Assembly (NCBI GenBank): GCA_964428215.1
Contig: CAYRXO010000201.1
Coordinates: 1 to 6,078 of the forward strand
Direction of reading: 5' to 3'
From: Accumulibacter sp964428215
Lineage (GTDB): Bacteria > Pseudomonadota > Gammaproteobacteria > Burkholderiales > Rhodocyclaceae
DNA: 6,078 nt
Positions 1-6,019 of the stretch are shown piece by piece. The notes beneath the pieces are model-generated. The model worked only from the letters and a program-made list of their open reading frames with translations, searched no databases and was not told the DNA's origin. Positions within the stretch are counted from its first letter, which is position 1; each line of letters begins with the position of its first letter. Both the position numbers and the translations under genes were made by a program.

Positions 1-365
1 TCGAAGCCATCGCGCCGGATGGTTATTCGGGCAAAATCCGCCTGTTGCTGGCGGTAGCAGCCGACGGGTCGCTGCTCGGCGTGCGTGTCACCCAGCACAA
101 GGAAACGCCGGGTCTGGGCGATTACATCGAACCTCGCAAGGACAAGAACAAGGAACGGCCGTGGATCACGCAGTTCGACCGCTTGTCGCTGGCGACGGTC
201 GGCGATACGCAATGGCGGGTGAAAAAGGACGGCGGCCGTTTCGACTCGCTGGCCGGGGCGACAGTGACGCCACGCGCCGTGGTCAAATGCGTGCATAAGG
301 CCTTGAAATACGTTGCCGTGCATCGCGCGGCATTGTTCGACGAGACAGCGGAGGCAGTCAAATGA
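1..365 (+). CDS. rnfG: Rnf electron transport complex subunit RnfG (RsxG), C-terminal part
   Basis: RnfG is the membrane-anchored, periplasm-facing flavoprotein subunit of the Rnf complex, which couples electron transfer between ferredoxin and NAD(H) to ion movement. The E. coli homologue RsxG helps reset SoxR. The gene is cut by the window start; the open frame runs from base 3, so about 120 C-terminal residues are visible and the N-terminal membrane anchor is missing. An APDGYSGKI stretch and the family-typical HKETPGLGD motif (about bases 99-125) are present. The FMN-attachment region reads FDSLAGATVTP; the last Thr of GATVT (codon 267-269) is the expected covalent FMN acceptor. The first residue of the usual SGATxT motif is Ala here. 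The stop codon overlaps the rnfE start (ATGA), so the two are coupled. Identity is firm; NqrC is the paralogous alternative, but the neighbouring nth gene argues for Rnf. Confidence 0.93.
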   Translation, partial: EAIAPDGYSGKIRLLLAVAADGSLLGVRVTQHKETPGLGDYIEPRKDKNKERPWITQFDRLSLATVGDTQWRVKKDGGRFDSLAGATVTPRAVVKCVHKALKYVAVHRAALFDETAEAVK

Positions 366-1036
366 TGCGTAAAGAAGAGTTCTGCCAGATTCGCGACAAC
401 GGTGTCTGGCATCAGAACACCAGTCTGGTGCAAATTCTCGGTTTATGTCCGCTGTTGGCAGTGACTACCAATCTGGTCAACGGCGTGATGCTTTCTCTGG
501 CGACCATCGTGGTGATGGCCATTGCCAACGTCGCCGTCGCTTCGTTGCGCAACTGGATTCCGCATGAAATCCGCATTCCGGTATTCATTCTGATCGTCGC
601 CGCGCTGGTGACGGTGGTCGATCTATCGTTCAATGCCATGTTTCACGATCTGTATCTGGTGCTCGGCATCTTCATTCCGCTGATCGTCACCAACTGCATC
701 GTGCTGGCGCGTGTCGAAGCCTTTGCCAACAAGAATCCGCCACTGCAGTCCCTGTTCGATGGCGTATTCATGGGCGTCGGCATGTTATGGACCTTGGGAT
801 TGCTCGGTGGATTGCGCGAACTGATCGGCGCCGGCACCTTGTTTTCCGGCATCGAGATGGTCATCCCCGGTCTACAGCCGCTCAAACTGTTCTCCGCCGA
901 CTACCCCGGTTTCCTGCTGGCGATCCTGCCGCCCGGTGCGTTCATCCTGCTGGGCTGTCTGATCGCCTGGAAAAACTGGATCGAAGCGCGCTCCGCCGCG
1001 GCACGGCACGTGCGGTCGTCGCCGACAGCCGCCTGA
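362..1036 (+). CDS. rnfE: Rnf electron transport complex subunit RnfE (RsxE)
   Basis: An integral membrane subunit of the Rnf ion-translocating complex, 224 residues, close to the family's usual length. Hydrophobic segments lie near residues 22-40, 43-61, 72-90, 98-118, 135-152 and 183-203, the six-helix plan of the RnfE/NqrD family. Conserved blocks include GLCPLLAVTTN, NCIVLARVEAFA and GGLRELIGAGTLF. Cys29 (in GLCP) and Cys112 (in TNCIV) fall where the RnfE/NqrD family carries the cysteines that, with two from RnfA/NqrE, bind an intramembrane [2Fe-2S] cluster; this role is family knowledge. The ATG at 362 is preferred because GGAG at 350-353 lies 8 bases upstream; the adjacent ATG at 365 is an alternative that shortens the protein by one residue. 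It overlaps rnfG by 4 bases. NqrD is the paralogous alternative, disfavoured by the downstream nth. Confidence 0.95.
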   Translation: MMRKEEFCQIRDNGVWHQNTSLVQILGLCPLLAVTTNLVNGVMLSLATIVVMAIANVAVASLRNWIPHEIRIPVFILIVAALVTVVDLSFNAMFHDLYLVLGIFIPLIVTNCIVLARVEAFANKNPPLQSLFDGVFMGVGMLWTLGLLGGLRELIGAGTLFSGIEMVIPGLQPLKLFSADYPGFLLAILPPGAFILLGCLIAWKNWIEARSAAARHVRSSPTAA

Positions 1037-1052
1037 CGCGGAGCCGACGGCG

Positions 1053-1706
1053 ATGGACGATGCCCAGCGACAGGAACTGTTTCAGCGCCTGCAAACGGCC
1101 ACTCCGCAGCCGGCAAGCGAACTGGCTTACGCGACACCTTTCCAGTTGCCGGTTGCCGTGATCCTCTCGGCGCAAGCCACCGACAAGAGCGTCAATCTCG
1201 CCAGCGGGCCATTGTTCGCCGCCGCCCCGACGCCGCAGGCGATACTCGATTTGGGTGAAGACGGGCTGGCCGCGTATATCAAACGCATCGGGCTGTATCA
1301 GAGCAAGGCGCGCAACATCATCGCCACCTGTCGGCAATTGCTGGCCGAACATGGCGGCGAAGTGCCCGCCAGGCGTGAAGCGCTGGAAGCGCTGCCCGGC
1401 GTTGGGCGCAAGACGGCCAACGTCGTGCTCAATATCGTCTTCGGCGAGGCGACGATTGCCGTCGACACGCATATTTTCCGCTTGGCCAATCGCACGGGCC
1501 TGGCGACCGGCAAGACGCCGCTGGCGGTCGAACAGGTCTTGTTGCAGGTCGTGCCGCCACCGTTCATGCATTCGGCACATCACTGGCTGCTGCTGCACGG
1601 CCGTCATGTCTGCAAAGCGCGGCGCCCCGAATGCTGGCGTTGCGTGCTGGCCGATCTATGCGCTTTTCCCGACAAGACGCCGGACCCGCAGGCAGGTGTG
1701 CCGTGA
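1053..1706 (+). CDS. nth: Endonuclease III (DNA glycosylase/AP lyase)
   Basis: A cytoplasmic base-excision-repair enzyme that removes oxidised pyrimidines and cleaves the abasic site by beta-elimination. It has 217 residues, against 211 in E. coli, and keeps E. coli numbering at every key site. The helix-hairpin-helix reads LPGVGRKTANVV with catalytic Lys120, and the catalytic Asp138 lies in AVDTHIFR. The C-terminal iron-sulfur loop has Cys187, Cys194, Cys197 and Cys203 in the C-X6-C-X2-C-X5-C pattern for a [4Fe-4S] cluster. The LSAQATDKSVN block near residues 38-48 is also diagnostic. The start is ATG 1053 with GGAG at 1040-1043. It follows rnfE by 16 bases, the same linkage as rsxE-nth in E. 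coli, and its stop overlaps the next gene's start. No defect is visible; it should be active. Confidence 0.97.
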   Translation: MDDAQRQELFQRLQTATPQPASELAYATPFQLPVAVILSAQATDKSVNLASGPLFAAAPTPQAILDLGEDGLAAYIKRIGLYQSKARNIIATCRQLLAEHGGEVPARREALEALPGVGRKTANVVLNIVFGEATIAVDTHIFRLANRTGLATGKTPLAVEQVLLQVVPPPFMHSAHHWLLLHGRHVCKARRPECWRCVLADLCAFPDKTPDPQAGVP

Positions 1707-2830
1707 GTCTGGCCAGCGCGCTGGTGGTAGGCAACGAAGCGGTGCCGCAGTTGGCGGAAGAAGCGTTTTGCGAAGCGCTGGCGCGCACGGGCGACAAGCA
1801 GGCCAACTGCGTCTTGTTGTACCTGACCGGCGAATTCACCCGTCAGGCGCAGGCCGTCGTGACGGCGGTGGCGCGCGTCGCCCGCTGCACACAAATCATC
1901 GGTGGCATTGCCGCCGGTGTCTTTACCGACCGTGCCTGGGCTCTCGATCGTCCGGCAGTGGCAGTGATGGTCTTTACCGGCGAATTGTCGTTGGCGCCAC
2001 CGGAAACGCCCTCTTCACTGGCGGAAAGCGACAGTGCCATCCTGATCAGTTGTGCCGGTAACCATCTGCCGACGGGATGGGCCGATCGACCATTACGTTG
2101 TGGCGGCACTTTCAACGGACGCCCGGGCCGCAACGAACCGCTGACCTGGCAGCAGGCGCGTCTGGCCGCGCACAGCAGCGCACGCCTCGTCGGCGGTCGA
2201 CTCGACGTCGCCGTGTCCCGTGGCTGGCAGCTTCTGACCGAACCGCTGCGCGTCGATGCGACGCGCGCTTACGATCTGCAGCAAATCGGCGGTGTCAAGG
2301 CGCTGGGCAGCCTGTTGCGTCATCTGCCCCCCGAACTGCGCAATCATGCCCACTTGCCCCTGGCCGCGTTATGCGCGGTGACTTTTGCCGACCGGGTCCC
2401 TGTTGATCGCGCCGCCGCGCAAGAAGCCGTCGCCGACGGCAGCGCACAACCGCTGGCGATCATCGCCGGCAACGCTGACCAATCGCTGACCCTGGCCGAT
2501 CGGCTGCTGCCGGGACAGTTCGTCGCCTGGGCGGCGCGTACGCCGCTGGCAACGGCGGGCGATATGCGACACAGCTTGGCCAGGCTGTCCTTGCAAACAC
2601 CAGCGCCGATTGGCGCACTGGTTTTCTCCTGCATCGGTCGCGGCCCATATTTTTACGACGGAGACGATCGTGACGTCGATTGCCTGCGTGAACGCTTTCC
2701 CGGTATACCGCTGATTGGCACCTACGGCACCGGCCAACTGGCACCGGATCCCACCACCGGCTGGCGGCGCATTCAGAACGCGGTGGTCAGCGCATTGATC
2801 AGCGCGTCGCCGCCGGGAAACGATGTTTAA
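1703..2830 (+). CDS. FIST-domain signal transduction protein (FIST_N + FIST_C)
   Basis: FIST proteins are predicted intracellular small-ligand sensors, described as signal-transduction modules in bacteria and F-box partners in eukaryotes; the ligand here cannot be read from sequence. The chosen start is GTG 1703, giving 375 residues: AGG at 1694-1696 precedes it and GTGA overlaps the nth stop. An ATG at 1631 would add 24 residues running out of frame through the nth iron-sulfur region and is unlikely. From the GTG, the N-terminal FIST domain covers about residues 10-190, with GGIAAGVF at 68-75 and VSRGWQLLTEPLRV at 171-184. The C-terminal FIST domain covers about 195-365 and ends in the characteristic FSCIGRGPYFYDGDDRDV, FPGIPLIGTYGTGQLAP region (308-348). 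No signal peptide or membrane segment is seen, so it is cytosolic. No effector domain is fused, so any output must come through a partner. It overlaps the following DUF1841 gene by 8 bases. Confidence 0.88.
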   Translation: MSLASALVVGNEAVPQLAEEAFCEALARTGDKQANCVLLYLTGEFTRQAQAVVTAVARVARCTQIIGGIAAGVFTDRAWALDRPAVAVMVFTGELSLAPPETPSSLAESDSAILISCAGNHLPTGWADRPLRCGGTFNGRPGRNEPLTWQQARLAAHSSARLVGGRLDVAVSRGWQLLTEPLRVDATRAYDLQQIGGVKALGSLLRHLPPELRNHAHLPLAALCAVTFADRVPVDRAAAQEAVADGSAQPLAIIAGNADQSLTLADRLLPGQFVAWAARTPLATAGDMRHSLARLSLQTPAPIGALVFSCIGRGPYFYDGDDRDVDCLRERFPGIPLIGTYGTGQLAPDPTTGWRRIQNAVVSALISASPPGNDV

Positions 2831-3251
2831 TCCCAGTCGCGAGCAGGTGCGGCAGTTTTTTTGCGAATCCTGGCGCAAACTCCGCCAGCGCGACATTCTC
2901 CAAGGCGCCGAAGCGACGGCCGCCGATCTGATTGCCGAGCATCCCGAATACCATGCGCTGCTCGAAAACCCGGACGTCTCGGTGACGCAGGAATTCACGC
3001 CCGAAAACGGCCAGATGAACCCGTTCCTGCACCTGTCGTTGCATCTGGCGATTGCCGAACAGATCAGCATCGACCAGCCGCCCGGTATCCACGCCGCCTA
3101 TTGGACGTTGCGCCAGCGGCTCGAGGTGCATGACGCCGAGCACGCCTTGATCGAATGCCTGGGCGAAGCCCTGTGGTACGCGCAACGCCAGGGAGGAGAG
3201 ATCGATCAGCAGGCGTACATCGAAGCGATACGCCGTCTGGCCAGGAGTTAG
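2823..3251 (+). CDS. DUF1841 family protein, function unknown
   Basis: A 142-residue cytosolic protein recognisable as DUF1841 by its MFNPSR N-terminus, AEHPEYHALLENPD (38-51) and NPFLHLSLHLAIAEQ followed by SIDQPPGI (66-89). The family is known mainly from beta- and gammaproteobacteria and has no established function. It appears largely helical. Three His-X3-His pairs stand out: H40/H44, H70/H74 and H103/H107, the last in HDAEH, followed by E111 and E115. On a helix each pair faces one way, which hints at metal binding, but that is inference only. The start is ATG 2823 with a GGGA-type ribosome site at 2815-2818. The start lies inside the end of the FIST gene (8-base overlap), so it is probably translated by coupling as the last gene of the rnf-nth run. 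Confidence 0.88.
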   Translation: MFNPSREQVRQFFCESWRKLRQRDILQGAEATAADLIAEHPEYHALLENPDVSVTQEFTPENGQMNPFLHLSLHLAIAEQISIDQPPGIHAAYWTLRQRLEVHDAEHALIECLGEALWYAQRQGGEIDQQAYIEAIRRLARS

Positions 3252-3332
3252 GAAGACGCTTCGTGTCGCATACCGGATGATTCTATTCAATAAAGTCGTT
3301 TTCCCTTATTCTTGGCGCGCGAGGTTTAAAAG

Positions 3333-3642
3333 GGTTTGATCGAGCAACTGGCGAGCGAGTCCGAGGTGGCGGGGGAGGGGGTGTCCGCCCAAGCCTGTCT
3401 ATGACTCGGATGCCTTTCTGGCTTGACTCCACGAGCGGCAGATCCAGGTGGTCATGCCACCCAAAGCGAATCGGAATGAACGAAGACCGGGTGATTGGTG
3501 GCATGACAAAGAACGCCATGTCGTCGAAAGCCTGTTCGGGAAGTTGAAGTATTTCCGCCGCATGGCCATGCGCCATGAGAAAAAAGCAATACATTTCATG
3601 GTGGTGTCGACATTCGCCGCCATCTTGCCATGGCTTCGGTAA
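3333..3642 (+). pseudogene. IS5-family transposase remnant (C-terminal part, frameshifted, in-frame stop)
   Basis: This is the C-terminal end of an IS5-family (IS427/IS1031-like) DDE transposase, broken in several places. The clearest part is bases 3448-3639: VVMPPKANRNE, then WWHDKERHVVESLFGKLKYF and the end FAAILPWLR. The R-X3-E-X6-K signature (RHVVESLFGKLK) includes the catalytic Glu, while the Tyr normally four residues before the Arg position is replaced (HDKER). Reading upstream in the same frame gives YDSDAFLA (3400-3423), then a TGA stop at 3424-3426 probably derived from a Trp codon. Further upstream, GLIEQLASESEVAG (3333-3374) is in another frame, offset by one base, placing a frameshift near the G-rich run at 3371-3381; assignment of this part is weaker. 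The N-terminal two thirds are absent. It cannot make a transposase. Confidence 0.82.
3371..3381 (+). repeat. G-rich run (GGGGGAGGGGG)
   Basis: Two runs of five G separated by one A sit exactly where the IS5 transposase remnant changes frame. A slip here would explain the frameshift. The pattern is seen directly; whether the base change is biological or a sequencing error cannot be told from one copy. Confidence 0.55.
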
Positions 3643-3650
3643 GAGGTGGA

Positions 3651-3669
3651 CAAATATCAACAGAGCCTA
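3651..3669 (+). repeat. Probable right terminal inverted repeat of the IS5 remnant
   Basis: Nine bases after the transposase stop the sequence reads CAAATATCAACAGAGCCTA. Its complement begins GGCTCTGTTGATATTTG, of the GGCTCTGTTGA type seen at ends of IS5-family elements of this group. No matching left copy exists between 3252 and 3333, so the element has lost its left end. The exact boundary is a judgement from family resemblance, not from a pair of repeats. Confidence 0.45.
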
Positions 3670-3699
3670 AAATGATGCAAGGCTGAGAATTTGCTCCGC

Positions 3700-3728
3700 T
3701 TGTCATACGCAACACCCTGAACTATTCT
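3700..3728 (+). promoter_or_regulatory. Candidate sigma-70 promoter for the chemoreceptor gene
   Basis: TTGTCA (3700-3705, five of six match to TTGACA) and TATTCT (3723-3728, four of six match to TATAAT) are separated by exactly 17 bases, ending 34 bases before the ATG at 3763. It lies just outside the IS5 remnant. A flagellar sigma-28 site was looked for and not found. Position and spacing are good but the -10 is only moderate. Confidence 0.4.
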
Positions 3729-3762
3729 GCCTAACAGGATAGGCGAATGAAAAAGGAAAGGC

Positions 3763-5385
3763 ATGCTCGGCAACTTCAGCATCGCGGCGCGACTCAAGCT
3801 CGTCGGAGTTGCTATCGCTGTTCTTTCGCTCATCCTCGTCGGCGTCAGTTACACGATGATTGTCAATCTGGCATCTGCCGCAGAGGATATGCACAGCCGC
3901 GGCATGGTTGGTAGCAAACTGTTAGCCGACGCAGACAACGCGGTCTGGGAGCTGCGCTTCGGTATCGCCAATTATTCGGGGGCCTCTCCCGAAAATCGCA
4001 AGAAAATCCTTGATGGACGCCCGGGATTACTGTCGGCGCTGGAGGAGAGCCTGAAAAAATATGGCGACCTTACCTCGTCAAATTCGCAGGACAGCGACTA
4101 CAAAGAGTTGATGAACGCGTACCAGAAATACAAGGCGGGTGCGCCGAAATGGTTTGAACTCATCGATGCTGACAAGAAGGAGGAAGCGGCGGAATACCGG
4201 GCCAAGGTGACCAACGCCGCCGGCAGCGCGATGGTCAAGGACATCAAGACCCTGGTCGAACGGCAACTCGCGGTTAATGAGGAACTTGCCAAGCTGTCGC
4301 AGACCAGAGCCGAGTATGCCCGCGGTCAGCTGGTTGCGGTCGGGGCGATTTCGTTGCTCTTGGTGTTAGTCGCCATGTGGCTGATGGCGAGAGCGATTAC
4401 CAATCCGCTGAGCGAGTTCACCTCGCACATCGAGGCGGTGGCAAATAGCAGCGACTTTACTCAGCGTATCGCCAGTGCCGGAAATAATGAAATTGGCCAC
4501 GCTGCGTCAGCATTCAATAAATTGACGGCGGTGCTGCAAGAGTCGCTTCGCAAGCTGCTACAAAGCGTTGATCAAGTTTCAAACGCGGCGAAGATGCTGT
4601 CTGACGCCTCGGACCAGGTTGCGTCAGGATCGGCCCAGCAGAGCGGGGCGACGGCATCCATCGTCACTTCTGTCGAACAGGTAACGGGGAGCATCAATAG
4701 TGTCTCCGGCCATGCGCAGGATGTACTGGCAATTTCCGCCAACTCGGCCGAACTCTCGCAGCGCGGACAACATACCATTCAAGAAACCGTCGCCGAGGTC
4801 TTGCGCATAGCAGAAACCATTCGCCACTCGGCCAATGTCATTGGCGACCTCGGTCAGAAGTCGAGCAACATATCTTCAGTGGTTCAAGTGATTAAGGAAG
4901 TTGCCGATCAGACCAATCTGCTGGCGCTCAACGCAGCCATCGAGGCAGCTCGCGCCGGCGAGCAGGGACGGGGCTTCGCGGTGGTGGCCGACGAGGTCAG
5001 AAAATTGGCTGAGCGTACTACTCAATCGACTCATGAAATCACGCAATTGATCGGCAATATTCAGCAGAGTTCCCTTGTCGCGATCGATAGCATGAACAAC
5101 GCCGTAAGTCAGGTCGATCAGGGAGTGGTGATGGCCAAGCAAGCGGGTGAAGTGGTCGATCAGATCAAGGATCGTGCCAGTTCTGTGACGGGAGCAGTTC
5201 AGAAAATTGCTTCTGCACTGACAGAACAAAGTAGTGCCAGCAACACCATCGCGGTACAGATCGAAGATGTTGCACGCATGACCGATGTCAATTCCAGGGC
5301 AACATCGGACATGTCGACGGCAATCAGAAACCTTGAGTCGCTAGTCTCCGAGATGCGCTCGATTGGCGGACGATTCCGTATCTGA
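3763..5385 (+). CDS. Methyl-accepting chemotaxis protein (transmembrane chemoreceptor)
   Basis: An inner-membrane chemoreceptor of 540 residues that would control CheA through CheW. Transmembrane helices lie near residues 12-34 and 188-210. The periplasmic part between them (about 35-187) is helical and resembles a four-helix-bundle ligand-binding domain; the ligand is unknown. A HAMP domain follows (about 208-262, starting ARAITNPLSEF). The signalling hairpin carries the invariant tip at about 377-419, including NLLALNAAIEAARAGEQGRG and FAVVADEVRKLAERT, with Glu400 matching the Tsr tip Glu391. Roughly 138 residues on each side of the tip fit the longer 40-heptad class better than the 36-heptad E. 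coli type. Candidate methylation pairs are Q292/Q293 and E488/Q489 (LTEQSSAS). There is no C-terminal CheR-docking pentapeptide. The start is ATG 3763 with AAGGAAAGG just upstream. It stands alone between IS remnants, with no che gene adjacent, and its base use is visibly less GC-rich than that of the nth region. Confidence 0.95.
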   Translation: MLGNFSIAARLKLVGVAIAVLSLILVGVSYTMIVNLASAAEDMHSRGMVGSKLLADADNAVWELRFGIANYSGASPENRKKILDGRPGLLSALEESLKKYGDLTSSNSQDSDYKELMNAYQKYKAGAPKWFELIDADKKEEAAEYRAKVTNAAGSAMVKDIKTLVERQLAVNEELAKLSQTRAEYARGQLVAVGAISLLLVLVAMWLMARAITNPLSEFTSHIEAVANSSDFTQRIASAGNNEIGHAASAFNKLTAVLQESLRKLLQSVDQVSNAAKMLSDASDQVASGSAQQSGATASIVTSVEQVTGSINSVSGHAQDVLAISANSAELSQRGQHTIQETVAEVLRIAETIRHSANVIGDLGQKSSNISSVVQVIKEVADQTNLLALNAAIEAARAGEQGRGFAVVADEVRKLAERTTQSTHEITQLIGNIQQSSLVAIDSMNNAVSQVDQGVVMAKQAGEVVDQIKDRASSVTGAVQKIASALTEQSSASNTIAVQIEDVARMTDVNSRATSDMSTAIRNLESLVSEMRSIGGRFRI

Positions 5386-5593
5386 TCCATCAGACTGAAG
5401 CATGTCGATTCACGGTCGATGGCAAACCTTAACGCCGGTCCAATGCGCTGCCTGATGCCAATTTTCAGCACGTCAGGATCCGACGTTCGTCATTGAGCAC
5501 AGCTTACGATCGAATGCGGTAGGTACAGCAGGCCGATTGTGCAACATTCTTTCTGTAAACCTAGAAACCGCAGTTCACAAAAGTCACGGCGCG

Positions 5594-5605
5594 AAAAATA
5601 TTTTT
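5594..5605. repeat. Perfect 12-base AT palindrome AAAAATATTTTT
   Basis: The twelve bases equal their own reverse complement. They sit in the AT-rich block, 32 bases before the next inverted repeat. The function is unknown; a protein-binding site or an intrinsically bent segment are possibilities. Confidence 0.6.
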
Positions 5606-5625
5606 ATGTCAATGGGTTGCCGTGT

Positions 5626-5637
5626 GTTTAGTTAAAC
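5626..5637. repeat. Short inverted repeat GTTTA-GT-TAAAC
   Basis: Five-base arms flank a two-base centre, immediately followed by the self-complementary AACGTT (5635-5640). The spacing suits a dimeric DNA-binding protein better than an RNA hairpin, since the loop is too small. No function can be assigned. Confidence 0.5.
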
Positions 5638-5664
5638 GTTGAGCAGTTCCAAATGGGTGAGGCC

Positions 5665-5691
5665 GCTGTGTCGGAAAAACATTTACACAGC
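5665..5691 (+). repeat. Hairpin-capable inverted repeat GCTGTGT-N13-ACACAGC
   Basis: Seven-base perfect arms (5665-5671 and 5685-5691) flank a 13-base A-rich loop. No T-run follows, so it is not a standard intrinsic terminator. It is the strongest stem in the interval and may be an IS-subterminal structure or an RNA hairpin. Confidence 0.5.
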
Positions 5692-5804
5692 AATAACTTA
5701 GGACGGATAGCGGGCCACAACTGCGTTTTTTAGCGTAAATTTTCTGAGGCGAAGCCATCGGAAGTTGAGATCAGGGATGCAAGTTGAGATAGACCTTGCT
5801 GATC

Positions 5805-6019
5805 ATTGCCACGTTCTGGCATCGCACGACGCAGGCACGAAATTGCGTCAACCGGCAGACCTTCCCCGGCCTGGCTGTCAAGCTGATCGAGGAAGCCGAA
5901 AAGATCTGGCGCCGGATCTGGGCGCCGACAAGATCGAGCAACTGTTGAAGGGTACGGTCTACAAAGACGGCGAGCCAGTGGTCGAAGTCCCGCCGGCTGA
6001 GCAGAGACTAGCCGCCTGA
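5805..6019 (+). pseudogene. IS256-family (mutator-type) transposase C-terminal remnant, frameshifted
   Basis: Two frames together spell the end of an IS256-family transposase. The first (codons from 5808) reads ATFWHRTTQARNCVNRQTF, then GLAVKLIEEAEKIWRRI to 5918. This matches the family's ATVRHRTT...C.SR.T....FKL...AE..WRR pattern. The second (codons from 5921) continues GADKIEQLLKGTVYKDGEPV and ends at TGA 6017-6019. Loss of one G in the TGGG run at 5919-5922 would explain the switch: restoring it gives WRRIWGADKIEQ in one frame. Upstream of about 5805 the match fades and a TAG stop lies at 5790-5792. The catalytic DDE residues are absent, so this is a dead fragment. The open frame starting at 5765 is only an artefact of the frameshift. 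An IS right end may lie in the last 50 bases but cannot be fixed. Confidence 0.7.

Larger units (their letters stand above)
5560..5752. other. AT-rich, palindrome-rich island, possible IS end fragment
   Basis: The block begins CCTAGAAACCGC and runs to about TTTTCTGAGG. CCTAGA resembles the terminal bases of some IS1380-family elements such as ISEcp1, but no transposase of that family and no opposite end lie in the window. It could instead be a regulatory or leader region of a deleted gene. The composition change is clear; the origin is a guess. Confidence 0.25.
5386..5804. other. Non-coding interval downstream of the chemoreceptor; no gene recognised
   Basis: No convincing reading frame was found on either strand. 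The first part (5386-5555) is ordinary in composition. It contains TCTGAT-CC-ATCAGA across the chemoreceptor stop (5381-5394) and ACGTC-N7-GACGT around a GGATCC (5470-5486). Neither is followed by a T-run, so neither makes a good terminator. From about 5556 the sequence becomes AT-rich with several palindromes, listed separately. A T6 run at 5726-5731 has no strong stem directly before it. From about 5805 the IS256-type transposase relic begins. Confidence 0.6.

Noticed and set aside
942..1607. A long minus-strand open frame opposite rnfE and nth
   Set aside because: It is a shadow of two certain genes in GC-rich DNA; the arginine- and glutamine-rich translation resembles no family I know.
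1631..1702. An upstream ATG that would extend the FIST protein by 24 residues
   Set aside because: It would lie inside the nth iron-sulfur coding region in another frame, the added residues do not look like FIST, and the GTG at 1703 has a ribosome site and a coupled stop/start.
3289..3310. AATAA...TTATT as an operon terminator after DUF1841
   Set aside because: Only five A/T pairs and no following T-run; too weak to call.
3283..3660. A 125-codon minus-strand open frame opposite the IS5 remnant
   Set aside because: It is the complement of clear transposase sequence, with low-complexity proline runs and no family resemblance.
3668..3689. A flagellar sigma-28 promoter upstream of the chemoreceptor (TAAA and GCTGAGAA)
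   Set aside because: The two boxes are only 10 bases apart instead of about 15, and TAAA probably belongs to the IS boundary.
5381..5394. TCTGAT-CC-ATCAGA as the chemoreceptor terminator
   Set aside because: The loop is too small, the stem is weak and no T-run follows.
5765..6019. A small hypothetical protein of 84 residues
   Set aside because: Only its C-terminal half matches a transposase; the N-terminal half is the wrong frame of the same relic.
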